Counted from the first letter of the stretch, positions 16,864-25,143 are shown. The stretch is 64,000 bases of DNA from Alphaproteobacteria bacterium (GCA_005884685.1 VBAH01000050.1:1-64000), one strand, 5' to 3'. Made by a program: numbers and translations. Notes: generated by a model not told the origin, from the sequence alone.

Positions 16864-17175
16864 TCAAAACCAGAAAGGGCGCATCTGCCAGTCGCGCCGC
16901 CAGCCGGTCAGGTGGCCGCGGCGGAATTGCAGCACGATGCGCGTGTCGACCGGGTAGAAGCCGGGCACCGAGGCCGGCCGCTGCACCAGATAGCGCTCCG
17001 AGCCGCGCGCGCCCGAGAGATAGATGAGCGGCGCCCCAACAAGGCGCGCAACCTCGTCCTGGGTCATGCCGAAGGTGAACAGATCGTTGTAGGTCTGCGG
17101 GTAACGCGCCGGACCCGCCTGCGCGGCGCAAGCCGCCAACAGCGAGACGAACGTAGCGGGAAGGAGACGCCGCAT
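16864..17175 (-). CDS. Small outer-membrane-type lipoprotein, SmpA/BamE-like domain possible
   Basis: 103 residues. A lipobox LAAC with the lipidated Cys at residue 16 follows a short hydrophobic leader. The mature part contains FGMTQDEVARLVGAP, reminiscent of the SmpA/OmlA fold (G-M-T-x-x-E-V-x-x-L-x-G-x-P), then a YLVQRP strand and a basic, Trp-rich end. Function unknown; BamE identity is not claimed because the gene is short and lacks the usual context. The next gene on the same strand ends 31 nt upstream of its start. Confidence 0.7.
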   Translation of the reverse strand: MRRLLPATFVSLLAACAAQAGPARYPQTYNDLFTFGMTQDEVARLVGAPLIYLSGARGSERYLVQRPASVPGFYPVDTRIVLQFRRGHLTGWRRDWQMRPFWF

Positions 17176-17206
17176 CTCGCCAGCATGCGAGCGGGGCGGC
17201 GTATGG

Positions 17207-17791
17207 TCAACCCGCCTTATCCTGCTGCTTCATCAGTTCGCGTGCGAGGCGCTCCTGCAGCTCCTGCGGCACGTCGAGCCCGATGAGCTTCCAGGTGAAC
17301 CCGCGCAATCCAAGACGAACGCGGAATTGGCGCTCGCGCGGCGCATCCGCCGGAAGCCGCAGGCGGAATTCGCCGATGCCGTATTCGGAATTGGAAAACA
17401 GCTGCCAGGCGCTGCCGAGCGAATTCCAGTTCGGCGCGCGGAACTCAGGCGGGGGGTCGCCGAGCACGTTCCTTGGCCAGCCGTTTTCCAGCAGATCGCC
17501 GAGGGTGACGCGCGTCAGGAGCCGCGCGATGATCGGATCGGCGACCGCGGACGCAAGGCCCGCGATCAAGCTGCCGCGCTCGACCGGCAAGCCCGCGAGC
17601 CGCGCATAGGCCTGCACGATCTGTCCGCTGAGCGAGCGGCCGAGCGCGACGAAATCCACGCGCTCTTCGATTTTCGCAATTTCGCGGGACTGCGCGGCGC
17701 GCGCCAAGTCGTACAGCCCGACGAAGGGCCACGCGCACCAGGCCAAGCCGGCCAGGACAACAATGAGGATTGCGACCGTCGTCTTCCGCAT
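17207..17791 (-). CDS. DUF2939 family membrane-anchored protein
   Basis: 194 residues. One N-terminal hydrophobic helix (about 6-26) anchors the protein; it is followed by the typical DUF2939 start WPFVGLYDLARAAQSREIAKIEERVDF and a periplasmic helical domain. The C-terminal half, with FRLRLPADAPRERQFRVRLGLRGFTWKLIG, resembles the beta-rich end of the family. Role unknown. Probably co-transcribed with the small lipoprotein gene. Confidence 0.8.
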   Translation of the reverse strand: MRKTTVAILIVVLAGLAWCAWPFVGLYDLARAAQSREIAKIEERVDFVALGRSLSGQIVQAYARLAGLPVERGSLIAGLASAVADPIIARLLTRVTLGDLLENGWPRNVLGDPPPEFRAPNWNSLGSAWQLFSNSEYGIGEFRLRLPADAPRERQFRVRLGLRGFTWKLIGLDVPQELQERLARELMKQQDKAG

Positions 17792-18022
17792 CGGTGGCGC
17801 AATGACGGCACATTGAGGCGGCTTTGCGGTACTATACCAAGATAGCGTTGCAAGTTACGGCCGCCCAATTTGAAAATGATATCGCGCGACGCGCGGCTAC
17901 TTGATTCAATTGCTTCGCATTCACTGTGCGCGCACGAAAAGCGGTGCACTGCGACGCAGCGTCAAACCCTCCTCGCGTTTGCGCATTATGGGTGCCAATC
18001 GCCGGAACACGGGGACGAGATC

Positions 18023-18244
18023 ATGCACGCATCATCGGAGTCTTTCGTTTGCGCGGAATGTGGAACCGCAATGGAGCGCGTGCACGGCGCACCCGTGTTG
18101 CAATCTCTCGCGGCCCACGCGGTGCATCGCTGCGGCGGCTGCGGCCACATCCTGCTGGTGCAGGAGAAGGCGGGCGAATGGAGCCTCGGCTGGCTCAACT
18201 CGTTTGACGGCGGCCGTGCAATCGCCTGCGCGGCGTTCGTCTAG
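18023..18244 (+). CDS. Small zinc-ribbon-like protein
   Basis: 73 residues. Two CxxC pairs (CAEC at about 10-13 and CGGC at about 38-41) look like a zinc ribbon. The rest is a short beta-rich segment, EWSLGWLNSFDGGRA. The start at 18023 is chosen because GGGGACGAGA precedes it; longer in-frame starts have no ribosome-binding site and poor codon character. Family not recognised; a structural or regulatory zinc protein is possible. Confidence 0.6.
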   Translation: MHASSESFVCAECGTAMERVHGAPVLQSLAAHAVHRCGGCGHILLVQEKAGEWSLGWLNSFDGGRAIACAAFV

Positions 18245-18415
18245 GAGCACACGCCGGGAACAGGTTAGACGCTACGCGTACCGATGCGTTGGTGCCACAG
18301 CCAGAAACCGGCAAAATCAGCTGCGTCCGTCTTCCCCATTGCGGCCGGTTGTCACCCGGCGCATGCGTGGCAGCAACGCGGTAGAGGCGGGGAAAGTTCG
18401 CGCTGCGGCGCGGGG

Positions 18416-18580
18416 TCAGCCGAAAGCATTCAACAGGCCGGTGAGCAGCGACACCAGGCTTGTTCCAAGGCTCTGCAGGATCGTGATGATGGCAAGCGCG
18501 ATCCCGGCGCAGATCAGGCCGTATTCGATCGCGGTCGCGCCTCGCTCTTCCGCGAGCAGTTTCTTGACTGTTGAAAGCAT
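18416..18580 (-). CDS. Flp/Fap-type pilin (type IVb)
   Basis: 54 residues. The short basic leader ends LLAEERGATAIEYGLI, the Flp prepilin peptidase site with the conserved E-Y at +5/+6, followed by one hydrophobic helix and the end NAFG. Such pilins assemble into tight-adherence pili via the Tad machinery. No cpa/tad genes flank it, so this is a solitary copy. The start with GAACCGGG upstream gives a normal pilin length; a longer in-frame start would disrupt the leader. Confidence 0.88.
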   Translation of the reverse strand: MLSTVKKLLAEERGATAIEYGLICAGIALAIITILQSLGTSLVSLLTGLLNAFG

Positions 18581-18787
18581 CCCGGTTCTTTCATTGGCGG
18601 TTGCGTGAACGCAACCTGTGCGGCAGAAAACTTTCGTCTCCGCCAACCGGATTGGTAAAATTCAAGACGCGCGCGTCACGACCGGTTCCATCACGGGAAC
18701 ATGACGAAAGGAAAGCTCCGGCGGCCGCCGGCTTGGCCGAGCAGGCGGCCGACCGTGGTGGCCGCCCACGAGTCGCGGATGAGCCAA

Positions 18788-18862
18788 TGGTGCCGGATGA
18801 GGGGATTGAACCCCCGACCTTCGGTTTACAAAACCGCTGCTCTACCGCTGAGCTAATCCGGC
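18788..18862 (-). tRNA. tRNA-Thr (TGT)
   Basis: 75 nt with encoded CCA. Acceptor stem GCCGGAT/ATCCGGC, D-arm GCTCAGCGGTAGAGC, anticodon loop TTTGTAA giving TGT, and T-arm GGGGGTTCAATCCCC. Stands alone on the minus strand; the 250 nt on its right, up to the next plus-strand gene, show no convincing feature. Confidence 0.96.
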
Positions 18863-19116
18863 CGCCCATTTTCGCGATGCGAGCGAAATATCAGGCGCGC
18901 CGACGCCTCACAAGACCGCTGTGCCTTCCGCCTAATGATTGCGTCGTCTGACGCCTTCAGCCGACGCGTCCACAACGGAGGGCGGTCGAGCGGAGGGATC
19001 AGGCACAGCCGCGTCGCCGCGCGCGGTATACCAACTGCCTACGCCGATGAACCTTTGCTCCTTTGCCCGCGCCGACTTCAGGCTGCATTTTGGAATCCCG
19101 AACGGAGGAATCCAAA

Positions 19117-19368
19117 ATGAAGCTCCCGATCGCACTAGCGTCAGCATCGCTGCTGGCAATGGGATTCGTCACCGCAATCCCCGCGCCCGCCAGCGCCGTC
19201 ATCTACTGCACGTATACAGGTTATCCCGCCGGCTGCATCGCAAGGCCCGGCGCGGTGTTGCGGGCGCGACCAGTCGCCGGCGTCGGCGTCGGCGCTCGGG
19301 GTGTTGGCGTGCGGGCCGGCACACCGATGAATCGCGGCGGTCCGGTCAATCGCGTCGGCCGGCGCTAA
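19117..19368 (+). CDS. Small secreted protein, unknown function
   Basis: 83 residues. Clear signal peptide (MKLPIALASASLLAMG..., cleavage about residue 27 after ASA). The mature peptide has two Cys (YCTYTGYPAGC) likely to form a disulfide, then a Gly/Val/Arg-rich low-complexity tail with VGVGARGVGVRAG and an RGG motif. GGAGGA precedes the start. No family recognised; similar small Gly/Arg-rich exported proteins are frequent in this group. Confidence 0.7.
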   Translation: MKLPIALASASLLAMGFVTAIPAPASAVIYCTYTGYPAGCIARPGAVLRARPVAGVGVGARGVGVRAGTPMNRGGPVNRVGRR

Positions 19369-19419
19369 AGAGGCGCAACGTCGAGCCCGCGGAGCTCGTC
19401 TCTTCAGGATCGTGCGGCT

Positions 19420-19487
19420 GGGGGTGTGCGCTCGTCGCGTGATAGTCACGCGCTTCTCTCCGAAGTCAGGCCTGGGCGCACACCCCC
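19420..19487. other. Long imperfect stem-loop, possible small RNA or read-through structure
   Basis: A 12-bp perfect outer stem, GGGGGTGTGCGC (19420-19431) with GCGCACACCCCC (19476-19487), encloses an inner hairpin CGCGTGA-TAG-TCACGCG (19436-19452). On the plus strand TTTCTTTTCTC follows, so it can also end a plus-strand transcript. It lies between the small secreted protein and the MHS transporter, with no open frame. Not matched by eye to a known RNA family; 4.5S and 6S RNA were considered and do not fit. Confidence 0.5.
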
Positions 19488-19510
19488 TTTCTTTTCTCTC
19501 CATCAAACGA

Positions 19511-19573
19511 AAACGCCCCGCATGGTGGGGGCGTTTGGTCCGAAGGAAGGCCCGGCGGGGATACCGCCGGGCC
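19511..19573 (-). terminator. Double hairpin terminator of the MHS transporter gene
   Basis: Reading the minus strand after the transporter stop there is GGCCCGGCGG-TATCC-CCGCCGGGCC, then AAACGCCCC/GGGGCGTTT followed by TCGTTTG. The second hairpin with its T-rich tail looks rho-independent. Confidence 0.7.
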
Positions 19574-19582
19574 TCGTGGCGT

Positions 19583-21211
19583 TTAGATACGCGTGATGTC
19601 GCGATCCTTGGTCTCAGGCAGGAAGAGCAGCGCGATCACGAAGCTCATCGCGGCCACGACGATCGGGTACCACAGGCCGGAGTAGATGTTTCCGGTTGCG
19701 GCCACGATCGCGAACACCGTCGCGGGCAGGAAACCGCCGAACCAGCCGTTGCCGATGTGATAGGGCAGCGACATGCCGGTGTAGCGGATGCGGGTCGGGA
19801 AGAGCTCGACCAGCCAGGCGGCGATCGGGCCGTAGACCATGGTGACGTAAACCACCAGGATGAACAACAGCAGCGTCGTCATGACGTAGTTGATCTCAGC
19901 CGGATTGGCGCTGGCAGGATAGCCATGCTTCGTGATCGCATCATTGAGATCCTTCAGGAAGGTCGGCGTGCCGGCGGTGAGAACCTGTTCGCCGACTTTG
20001 ACGGTTACCGGCGAGCCAGGGGCCGCTACCTCATTCGCATAGTTCACCGAGCGGGCAACGAGCGTTGATTTCGCGACGTCGCAAGGACCGGTGTAGCTCT
20101 CCGTTCCTGTCAGCTTGAGCTGGAACGCGCAGGTGGCAGGATCGGCGACGACGGTCACGGGCGAAGCGTTGAGCGCTTTCTCCAGCGCCGGGTTGGCGAA
20201 GTGCGTGATGCCCTGGAAGATCGGGAAGTAGGTCACTACCGCGAGCAAGAAGCCCGCCATCATAATCGGTTTGCGGCCGATCCGGTCCGACAGCCAGCCG
20301 AAGAAAATGAAGCCCGGTGTCGCGAGCAGCAGCGCGATCGCGATCATGATCTGGGCCGGGACGGCGGGGACCTTGATGGTTTGGGTCAGGAAAAACAGGG
20401 CGTAGAACTGTCCGCCGTACCAAACGACGGCTTCGCCGGCGGTCGCGCCGAGCAGCGCCAGGATCGCGATCTTGGCATTCGACCAGGTGCCGAACGCCTC
20501 CGTGAGCGGCGCCTTCGACTGGCTGCCTTCTGCCTTCATCTTCGCGAACAGCGGCGACTCAGCGAGCCTCAGCCGGATCCAGATCGAGACGCCGAGCAGC
20601 ATCGCAGAGAGCAGGAACGGAATGCGCCAGCCCCATTCGAGGAAATCTGTCTCGCCCATTGCTGAGCGGATGCCGAGAATGAGCAGCAGCGCCATGAACA
20701 GGCCAAGCGTGGCCGTGGTTTGAATCCACGAGGTGTAGAAACCGCGCTTGCCGGGAGGCGCATGCTCTGCCACGTAAGTCGCGGCACCCCCGTACTCGCC
20801 GCCGAGCGCGAGCCCCTGGAACAGGCGCAGCACGATCAGCAGGATCGGAGCCGCAATGCCCCACGTCGCATAGGTCGGCAGAAGGCCGATCAGGAATGTG
20901 CCAAAGCCCATCAGCGTCATAGTGACGAGGAAGGTGTACTTGCGGCCGATCAGATCGCCCAGCCGGCCGAAGAACAGCGCGCCGAACGGACGCACCGCGA
21001 AGCCGGCGGCAAAGGCCAAGAGTGTGAAGATGAAGGCGGCGGTTGGCGCCACGCCGGAGAAGAACTTGCCGGCCAGCACGGCCGCTAGCGTGCCGTAGAT
21101 ATAGAAATCGTACCATTCGAAAACGGTGCCGAGCGATGAAGCGAAGATGACCATTCTCTGTTCGGAGGTCATCCTCCCGCTCCGTTCGGAGCCGATTGCC
21201 ATGGTCGCCAT
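19583..21211 (-). CDS. MHS-family (metabolite:H+ symporter) MFS transporter
   Basis: 542-residue inner-membrane transporter. Family marks: FEWYDFYIYG in TM1 (about 31-40), RPFGALFFGRLGDLIGRK in loop 2-3, LRLFQGLALGGEYGGA in TM4, and WRIPFLLSA. Between later membrane helices, at about residues 336-443, is a roughly 100-residue hydrophilic insert with two Cys (PATCAF, GPCDVA) that should lie in the periplasm. The start at 21211 has AGGGGG upstream; an in-frame extension to 21292 lacks one. Substrate unknown (ProP/KgtP-like symporters carry osmolytes or dicarboxylates). Confidence 0.88.
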   Translation of the reverse strand: MATMAIGSERSGRMTSEQRMVIFASSLGTVFEWYDFYIYGTLAAVLAGKFFSGVAPTAAFIFTLLAFAAGFAVRPFGALFFGRLGDLIGRKYTFLVTMTLMGFGTFLIGLLPTYATWGIAAPILLIVLRLFQGLALGGEYGGAATYVAEHAPPGKRGFYTSWIQTTATLGLFMALLLILGIRSAMGETDFLEWGWRIPFLLSAMLLGVSIWIRLRLAESPLFAKMKAEGSQSKAPLTEAFGTWSNAKIAILALLGATAGEAVVWYGGQFYALFFLTQTIKVPAVPAQIMIAIALLLATPGFIFFGWLSDRIGRKPIMMAGFLLAVVTYFPIFQGITHFANPALEKALNASPVTVVADPATCAFQLKLTGTESYTGPCDVAKSTLVARSVNYANEVAAPGSPVTVKVGEQVLTAGTPTFLKDLNDAITKHGYPASANPAEINYVMTTLLLFILVVYVTMVYGPIAAWLVELFPTRIRYTGMSLPYHIGNGWFGGFLPATVFAIVAATGNIYSGLWYPIVVAAMSFVIALLFLPETKDRDITRI

Positions 21212-21467
21212 GAAGTCCCCCTTGGGTTCTGTGCCGCGCACAACGTCAGCGCGCCGCCGCGCGGTGTTGTGTCCGGAGGCGACGCTAGTCACGCCGGGGA
21301 ACAGCGTCTTTCCGCAAGTTGTCTTAGACGAAAGGTCTATATCGGCCTGGCTATACCACTGAGTTTCTTGATAAAATTTTACATTGTGGTAGCGGGCGCC
21401 CGTGCCGTCCGCGGTACAGCAATTGGTCGCATATCAGCGCGCTAACGACGCGCGGCGGCAGTCGCGC

Positions 21468-21728
21468 TCACAGCATCGTCGTCGCGCGGTCGAGCACCGT
21501 GATCAGCCAGTCGGCGGCTTGCAGCACCGCGGCGCGCTGCACCAGCGAGGCCTTGCGGAAAGTCGAATTGAGCAGCGTGCGCGCGCGGCCGTGTCCCGGA
21601 TGCGACATCGCCCTCTCGCCGAGCGCGGAGAGCCGCGCGATCAGTTCATCGCGGCGGCGTTCGAGCTGATCGTAGCGCGAGCGAAAGCTCGCCGCGGCTG
21701 TCCTGGTCCTGGCGCGCCGGTTCGGCAT
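21468..21728 (-). CDS. Hypothetical basic helical protein
   Basis: 86 residues from the ATG at 21728. Strongly helical and basic: RSRYDQLERRRDELIARLSALGERA, then LLNSTFRKASLVQRAAVLQAADWLI. The regular heptad-like pattern and full use of the frame suggest a real gene; I recall similar conserved hypotheticals in related rhizobia but cannot name a family. No signal peptide or membrane helix. Stands alone; the 256 nt to its right, up to the MHS gene start, probably hold that gene's promoter, which I could not define. Confidence 0.6.
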   Translation of the reverse strand: MPNRRARTRTAAASFRSRYDQLERRRDELIARLSALGERAMSHPGHGRARTLLNSTFRKASLVQRAAVLQAADWLITVLDRATTML

Positions 21729-21920
21729 GGCACATGCGAAATGCCATGGTCCATGCACGCGTGCAATCATGCGAAAGACGGGGTTGCGCGAAAGAACTTC
21801 CGCTGCGCCCGGCGACCCGCAGTTAATGTTACCGGATGATTTCGGCCGCGCGTTAACCGCTTCCCGCGGGCATTTTCGCTAAACAGGGATGCGAATATTT
21901 CGACGTCGTCCAGGTCCCGA

Positions 21921-22358
21921 ATGCGCGTCTGTCATTTACTCTTCGCCGCAGTTTGCGCCGCCTCATGGGCGGGCGCTGCGCCGGCGCGCGCGCAGACCGG
22001 CCCGGTGGTGGCGATTCCCGGCAAGCCCGGCGTGCCGGTGATCATCAACGGCGTGATCGTCGACGGTGCGGTGATCTGGGGCGACTGGGGCCTCGCACGG
22101 CCCGGCCACGGCGAGCTGGTGATAGAGGGGCCTGTCGGACTCGCGGAGCCGTGGGATGCGCGCGGCTATTACCCGCTGACCGGCCGCGCGCCGCGGCTCG
22201 GCCGTTACGAGATCGATCCGCCGAAGCGGCATCGCCCGCATCCAACGAGTTACCGCCGCGACTGGTCGGCGGGATCCGAAGTCGGTGCACCGGTCACGGA
22301 CTATCCGCCGTTCGATCCGCCGCCGGTGATCATGGCGCCGCGCGAACGGCGGCACTGA
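21921..22358 (+). CDS. Secreted proline-rich protein, unknown function
   Basis: 145 residues. Signal peptide about 1-24 (ending ARAQ), then a beta-rich segment, VVAIPGKPGVPVIINGVIVDGAVIWGDWGLARPGHGELVIEG split by glycines, and a Pro/Arg/His-rich C-terminal half ending MAPRERRH. Predicted periplasmic or surface protein. Followed 69 nt later by another exported low-complexity protein on the same strand. No family recognised. Confidence 0.7.
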   Translation: MRVCHLLFAAVCAASWAGAAPARAQTGPVVAIPGKPGVPVIINGVIVDGAVIWGDWGLARPGHGELVIEGPVGLAEPWDARGYYPLTGRAPRLGRYEIDPPKRHRPHPTSYRRDWSAGSEVGAPVTDYPPFDPPPVIMAPRERRH

Positions 22359-22427
22359 CGAGCAACTCGGGGCTCAGACCCCAAAGACCAAGGCTTCAAC
22401 ACGAAGCCAGTAACAAGGGAGCGTAAG

Positions 22428-23144
22428 ATGTCTGGACGTCCCGTCCGCTTACTCGCCGCCGCCGCGATCGTGGCTGCGGCGAGCACTGCCTCGATCACTG
22501 CCGCCTCCGCCGGCTGCTTCAGCGGGTGCGGTTATGGCTATGCGGCGCAATACTCCGCGCCGGTCGTCTACGGTTACTCCTATGCGGCGCCGGTGAGCTA
22601 CGCATCGCCCTGCAGCCCGTGCGGCGGCGGCGGGTTGTTCGGCTATGGTGGCTTTGCCTCGTATGGCTATGGCGCATCGTACGGCTACGGCGCGCCGATG
22701 CATGTCGTGAACCAGGGGCCGGCTTACGACGCTCCGGTGATCGGCGGAGTCGAGCCGGGGCCGGCGTATGAGGAGGGCGGCTATCCTCCGTACTACGGCG
22801 ATGCCGGCGTCGGATATGGCGGTTACGGCTACGGCGGTTACGGCTACCGCGGGCTCGGTTACCGCGGTTTGGGCTATCGCGGCCTCGGTTACCGGGGCTA
22901 TCGCGGCCTTGGCTATCGCGGCTTTGGCTATCGCGGCCGGGTCGGCTTCCGCGGCGGCATCGGTTATCGCGGCGGCATGGGTTATCGCGGAGGCTTCGGG
23001 TATCGCGGCGGGTTCCGCGGCGGGTATCGCGGCGGGTTCCGCGGCGGCATGCGCGTTGGCGGCATGGGCCGGGTCGGCTTTCGCGGCGGGATGAATCGTC
23101 CCGGCATGGTGACTCCGCTCGGACGCGGCGGCTGGCGCCGCTAA
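22428..23144 (+). CDS. Exported Gly/Tyr/Arg-rich repeat protein
   Basis: 238 residues. A signal peptide (about 1-28) is followed by a Gly/Tyr-rich region with several Cys (CFSGCGYGY, CSPCGGGG), then a run of short repeats GYRGL/GYRGF (about 142-165) grading into FRGG/YRGG repeats to the C-terminus. Low complexity, very basic, no enzymatic motif. Likely a surface or envelope structural protein. The ribosome-binding site GGGAGCG precedes the ATG, and a strong terminator follows the stop. The DNA repeats make repeat-number variation likely. Confidence 0.75.
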   Translation: MSGRPVRLLAAAAIVAAASTASITAASAGCFSGCGYGYAAQYSAPVVYGYSYAAPVSYASPCSPCGGGGLFGYGGFASYGYGASYGYGAPMHVVNQGPAYDAPVIGGVEPGPAYEEGGYPPYYGDAGVGYGGYGYGGYGYRGLGYRGLGYRGLGYRGYRGLGYRGFGYRGRVGFRGGIGYRGGMGYRGGFGYRGGFRGGYRGGFRGGMRVGGMGRVGFRGGMNRPGMVTPLGRGGWRR

Positions 23145-23170
23145 GCGCGCCCAGTCATCCGACCACACAG

Positions 23171-23200
23171 GCGGCGGGCGAAAGCCCGCCGCTTTTGTTT
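23171..23200 (+). terminator. Rho-independent terminator after the Gly-rich repeat gene
   Basis: Perfect stem GCGGCGGGC-GAAA-GCCCGCCGC followed directly by TTTTGTTTG. Falls 27 nt after the stop codon and at the 3' end of the convergent methyltransferase gene. Confidence 0.92.
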
Positions 23201-23201
23201 G

Positions 23202-24023
23202 TCAGGACTTCTCGCGCAAGGCGGCAGTCGCCGCATACAGCGCGACCGCCGCAGCATTGGATACGTTCAGGCTCTTGATTGCGCCGGGCAGATCGACCCG
23301 CGCGCGGATGTCGCAAGTGGCCCGCGTGAGCTGGCGCAGCCCGCGGCCTTCTGCGCCAAGCACCAGCGCGAGCGGCTGGCGTAGCGGTGCCTGCGACAGA
23401 TCCGTCTCGCCCTCGCTGTCGAGCCCGACTGTGAGGAAGCCGCGCGCTTTCAGGTCGGTCAGCGCACGCGCGAGGTTTTGTACCGTGACGATCGGCACGA
23501 GATCGAGCGCGCCCGACGCCGACTTCGCCAGCACGCCGGTTGCTTCCGGGGAATGCCGCGCAGTCGTGATGACCGCGCTCACCGCGAAGGCCGCGGCCGA
23601 ACGCAGGATCGCGCCCACATTGTGCGGGTCGGTGATCTGGTCGAGCACCAGCACGGTAGCGCCCTCGATGTCTTCGATGTCGAGCGGGGGAAGCGGATCG
23701 GCTTCGACCAGCAGCCCCTGATGCACGGCATCGGGCGAGAGGCGCGCCGCGATCGCCTCGGGCCGCACGATCTCCGGCGTGACGGGGAGGGCGAGGCCTT
23801 CGGACGCGAGGCGGTGCGCGGCGTTTTCAGTTGCGAGGATTTTCCGGATCGCGCGCCGCGGATTGGCGAGCGCGGCCGCGACCGTGTGCCAGCCATAGAG
23901 GATCGCAACGCCGTCCGGAATGCCGGGCCGCACCGGTTTCGGCTTCGGCGCGAAGCGGCTCTTGTCGCGCGGCTTGCGCCGTCCGGCCTGAGGCTTGCGC
24001 GGATCCCATTTTCGCTCGGGCAT
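23202..24023 (-). CDS. rlmB: SpoU/TrmH-family 23S rRNA 2'-O-methyltransferase, RlmB type
   Basis: 273 residues. Basic N-terminal tail (about 1-40), substrate-binding domain starting ILYGWHTVAAAL, and the SPOUT knot domain with its three motifs: DQITDPHNVGAILRSAAAF (motif 1), LGAEGRGL (motif 2) and SLNVSNAAAVALY (motif 3). RlmB methylates G2251 of 23S rRNA in the P-loop. The ATG at 24023 is preferred to an in-frame GTG at 24038. Gene symbol rests on domain order and size; other TrmH paralogues are possible. Confidence 0.85.
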   Translation of the reverse strand: MPERKWDPRKPQAGRRKPRDKSRFAPKPKPVRPGIPDGVAILYGWHTVAAALANPRRAIRKILATENAAHRLASEGLALPVTPEIVRPEAIAARLSPDAVHQGLLVEADPLPPLDIEDIEGATVLVLDQITDPHNVGAILRSAAAFAVSAVITTARHSPEATGVLAKSASGALDLVPIVTVQNLARALTDLKARGFLTVGLDSEGETDLSQAPLRQPLALVLGAEGRGLRQLTRATCDIRARVDLPGAIKSLNVSNAAAVALYAATAALREKS

Positions 24024-24054
24024 GCTGGGTGATCCCACGCGCGCGGACGTTTGG

Positions 24055-24831
24055 CTAGCTGCGTTTGCGTTTCGCGAAGTCCGCCATCATGCGCGCCGGC
24101 TCGTCGGTCGAATACGCTTGTGTAAAGCATTCGATGCCGGCGCGAACCGCTTGGGCAACCGTCATATCCTCCCAGTCGCGGATCAGTTTTTTCTGCCGCC
24201 GCACCGCCTGCGGCCCGGCGGCGAGCAGCGCAGCGAGACGCTTATCGACTGCGGCATCGAGCGCGCCCGGCGCGACCACCTGCTCGACCAGCCCCCAGGC
24301 GAGCGCAGTCGCGGCATCGATGTTCTCGCCGAACAGGAGCAATTCGCGCGTGCGGCCCCATCCGATCAGGCCGGGCAGCAGCGCCGCCTCGACCACCGAC
24401 GGAATGCCGACCTTCACCTCCGGCATGCCGAATACCGCATTGGAGGATGCAATGCGCAGGTCGCACGCTGCCGCAACCTCCAGGCCGGCTCCGAGGGCAT
24501 AGCCGTTGACGCGCGCGATCGCCGGCACCGGCAGCTCGCGCAGCGCGTTGCAGCTGCGGTGCACCAGCGTGATGAAGGCCTCCGCGTGTTCGGCATCGAG
24601 CGTGGCCATCTCGAAGATGTTCGCGCCGCCGATGAACGCCTTCTCTCCGCCGCCGGTGAGTACCACCGCGCGCAGGTCGTCGCGCTTCGCAAGCGCCTCG
24701 AGCTCACCGACGAACGCGATCATCAGGTGGCTGTCGAGCGTGTTGAGCTTTGCGGCATTCTCGATCGTCACGCGCGCGATTGCGCCGAGCGTGCGCTCTT
24801 CGATGAGCACCTTGACGGAGGCTGTGGTCAT
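24055..24831 (-). CDS. Enoyl-CoA hydratase/isomerase (crotonase) family protein
   Basis: 258 residues with the crotonase fold. The oxyanion-hole segments are FIGGANIFEM and GYALGAGLEVAAACDLRIAS, where the first catalytic-position Glu is kept; the second acidic position is in FGMPEVKVGIPS. Both Glu positions suggest a true hydratase acting on a 2-enoyl-CoA, chain length unknown. The ATG at 24831 gives the family N-terminus. Lies 31 nt upstream of rlmB on the same strand; the pairing has no obvious functional meaning. Confidence 0.88.
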   Translation of the reverse strand: MTTASVKVLIEERTLGAIARVTIENAAKLNTLDSHLMIAFVGELEALAKRDDLRAVVLTGGGEKAFIGGANIFEMATLDAEHAEAFITLVHRSCNALRELPVPAIARVNGYALGAGLEVAAACDLRIASSNAVFGMPEVKVGIPSVVEAALLPGLIGWGRTRELLLFGENIDAATALAWGLVEQVVAPGALDAAVDKRLAALLAAGPQAVRRQKKLIRDWEDMTVAQAVRAGIECFTQAYSTDEPARMMADFAKRKRS

Positions 24832-24974
24832 GGCTTGCCTTTTTGGGCGGAACGCCGGGCGGCCGTTTCCGGTTGACACTGGTCGGAGGCGTCACCATAA
24901 CACCCGCCCGCGGGTGTTCCGCCCACAAGTGGAACGCCTGCAGTTTCGCCTGAAATTTCATGAGCTTGGCGAAC

Positions 24975-25059
24975 GGGGGAATGTCCCGAGCGGCAAAGGG
25001 GGCGGACTGTAAATCCGCTGGCTTAGCCTTCGTAGGTTCGAGTCCTACTTCCCCCACCA
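24975..25059 (+). tRNA. tRNA-Tyr (GTA)
   Basis: 85-nt class II tRNA with encoded CCA. Acceptor GGGGGAA/TTCCCCC, anticodon loop CTGTAAA giving GTA, a long variable arm, and T-arm TAGGTTCGAGTCCTA. The size and variable arm match tRNA-Tyr. Confidence 0.96.
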
Positions 25060-25066
25060 TCTTCAG

Positions 25067-25141
25067 GTGTCAGTAATCAGGGATCAGGTATCAGGAAGGC
25101 ACTGTTGCTTCTGATGCCTGTTTCCTGATTACTGATTCCCG
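25067..25141. repeat. Inverted repeat between tRNA-Tyr and tRNA-Gly
   Basis: Arms TCAGTAATCAGGGATCAGG and CCTGATTACTGATTCCC pair imperfectly around a GATGCC-containing centre; short ATCAGG units are also repeated in the left arm. AT-richer than its surroundings. Looks like a miniature palindromic element inserted between the two tRNA genes. Confidence 0.7.
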
Positions 25142-25143
25142 AT

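Noticed and set aside
18571-18951. Open frames across the tRNA-Thr gene (products containing GIEPPTFGLQNR or SSAVEQRFCKP)
   Set aside because: These are the well-known spurious translations of tRNA sequence; no coding signal outside the tRNA.
19420-19487. 4.5S (SRP) RNA or 6S RNA
   Set aside because: Lacks the conserved SRP tetraloop region and is too short for 6S RNA; kept only as an unidentified structure.
24704-25060. Minus-strand frame containing GEVGLEPTKAKPADLQSA over tRNA-Tyr
   Set aside because: Translation artefact of the tRNA and its flank; overlaps the enoyl-CoA hydratase gene.
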